NCBI GenBank assembly: GCA_905250125.1
Contig: CAJNOL010000359.1
Span: 1-64,000 of the forward strand
Source: Rotaria sordida
Taxonomy: Eukaryota; Rotifera; Eurotatoria; Philodinida; Philodinidae
DNA length: 64,000 nt
Reading direction: 5' to 3'
Positions within the stretch are counted from its first letter, which is position 1. Every line of letters starts with the position of its first letter. The notes under the pieces are model-generated. The model was given only the letters and a program-made list of their open reading frames with translations. It did no database searches and was not told the DNA's origin. A program made the translations under genes and the position numbers. Shown here one piece after another: positions 63,619 through 64,000 of the stretch.

Positions 63619-64000
63619 CTTTTTCTTCATTCTGTTACATAATATCAGTCACACTGCTTAGTCTATAAGCTCTATATACATTACAACTAACAGCTATTTT
63701 ATTAATGAGTTCCATTGTAAAAACAGCAATGATCAGATACCAATTCAGACTCTGCTTACCTTGCATATTTACACTCTTGATTCTCTTTAAAATTCTATTA
63801 TCATTAATGGTACTGTGCATATTTGATCATTGTACTCTTACTTCATATGAAATTTTATTATTTTCGGCAGCAGTTAACAACGTTGTTTGCCATTAATAAT
63901 TATAAAACTTACATTAACTCTTTCTCTGGCCTTAGTCCATCAAAAAACAAGCAGCCTTATAAATATAATCTAAATGTGGAAGACAAAAATATTTTTTTCC

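Larger units (their letters stand above)
62251..64000. other. 3' intergenic region to window end
   Basis: AATAAA signals follow the NF-kB 2 stop (near 62355 and 62470). The region then holds an inverted/tandem repeat block (62840-63190), an aaaact tandem run (about 63436-63462) followed by a TA run, and the tRNA-like unit. No protein-coding gene is supported. Confidence 0.45.

Overview
The window is 64 kb of AT-rich metazoan nuclear DNA. It carries intron-rich genes under the standard code with GT-AG introns, many only 45-70 bp long. Animal-specific families are present: an FHOD formin, NF-kB with ankyrin repeats, a forkhead factor, DENND11, an FUT10/11 fucosyltransferase and a SOCS-box protein. 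Short introns, poly-pyrimidine/AG acceptors lying 0-60 nt upstream of many start codons, and a prokaryote/fungus-flavoured ergothioneine-type enzyme suggest a bdelloid rotifer. That is an inference; no species marker was seen. There are no bacterial operons, CRISPR arrays or rRNA genes.

Layout. 0-1 kb: 5' end of a leftward gene (possibly VWA3-like), divergent from NDUFAB1 (1.1-5.3 kb). The large NDUFAB1 intron holds a 957-bp palindromic element. 6.7-8.9 kb: a SOCS-box protein. 11.7-14.2 kb (minus): an intronless EgtB-EgtD fusion. 15.4-16.8 kb (minus): an aldo-keto reductase. 17.7 kb: a small single-exon FoxQ2-like forkhead gene. 18.4-19.0 kb (minus): a Cys-rich/Pro-rich small protein. 19.4-21.2 kb: FUT10/11. 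21.8-25.9 kb: cytosolic CARS1. 29.4-32.1 kb: DENND11. 33.2-43.2 kb: an FHOD formin in 22 exons. 43.8-46.3 kb: mitochondrial LDHD. 49.5-53.5 kb and 59.1-62.3 kb: two tandem, strongly diverged NF-kB (Rel + ankyrin) paralogs. 47.1-47.8 kb: a decayed coding relic. About 63.55 kb: a tRNA-like Pol III unit.

Most of these are unlinked housekeeping and signalling genes. The two Rel paralogs form the one clear functional group: their intron phases match through the core, but the second has lost the DNA-recognition loop. The noncoding space is unusual for its many long imperfect palindromes (foldback elements of about 0.2-1.2 kb) in introns and intergenic gaps.

All exon models were built by hand from splice sites and reading-frame continuity. 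Each complete model closes in frame, but none has transcript support.
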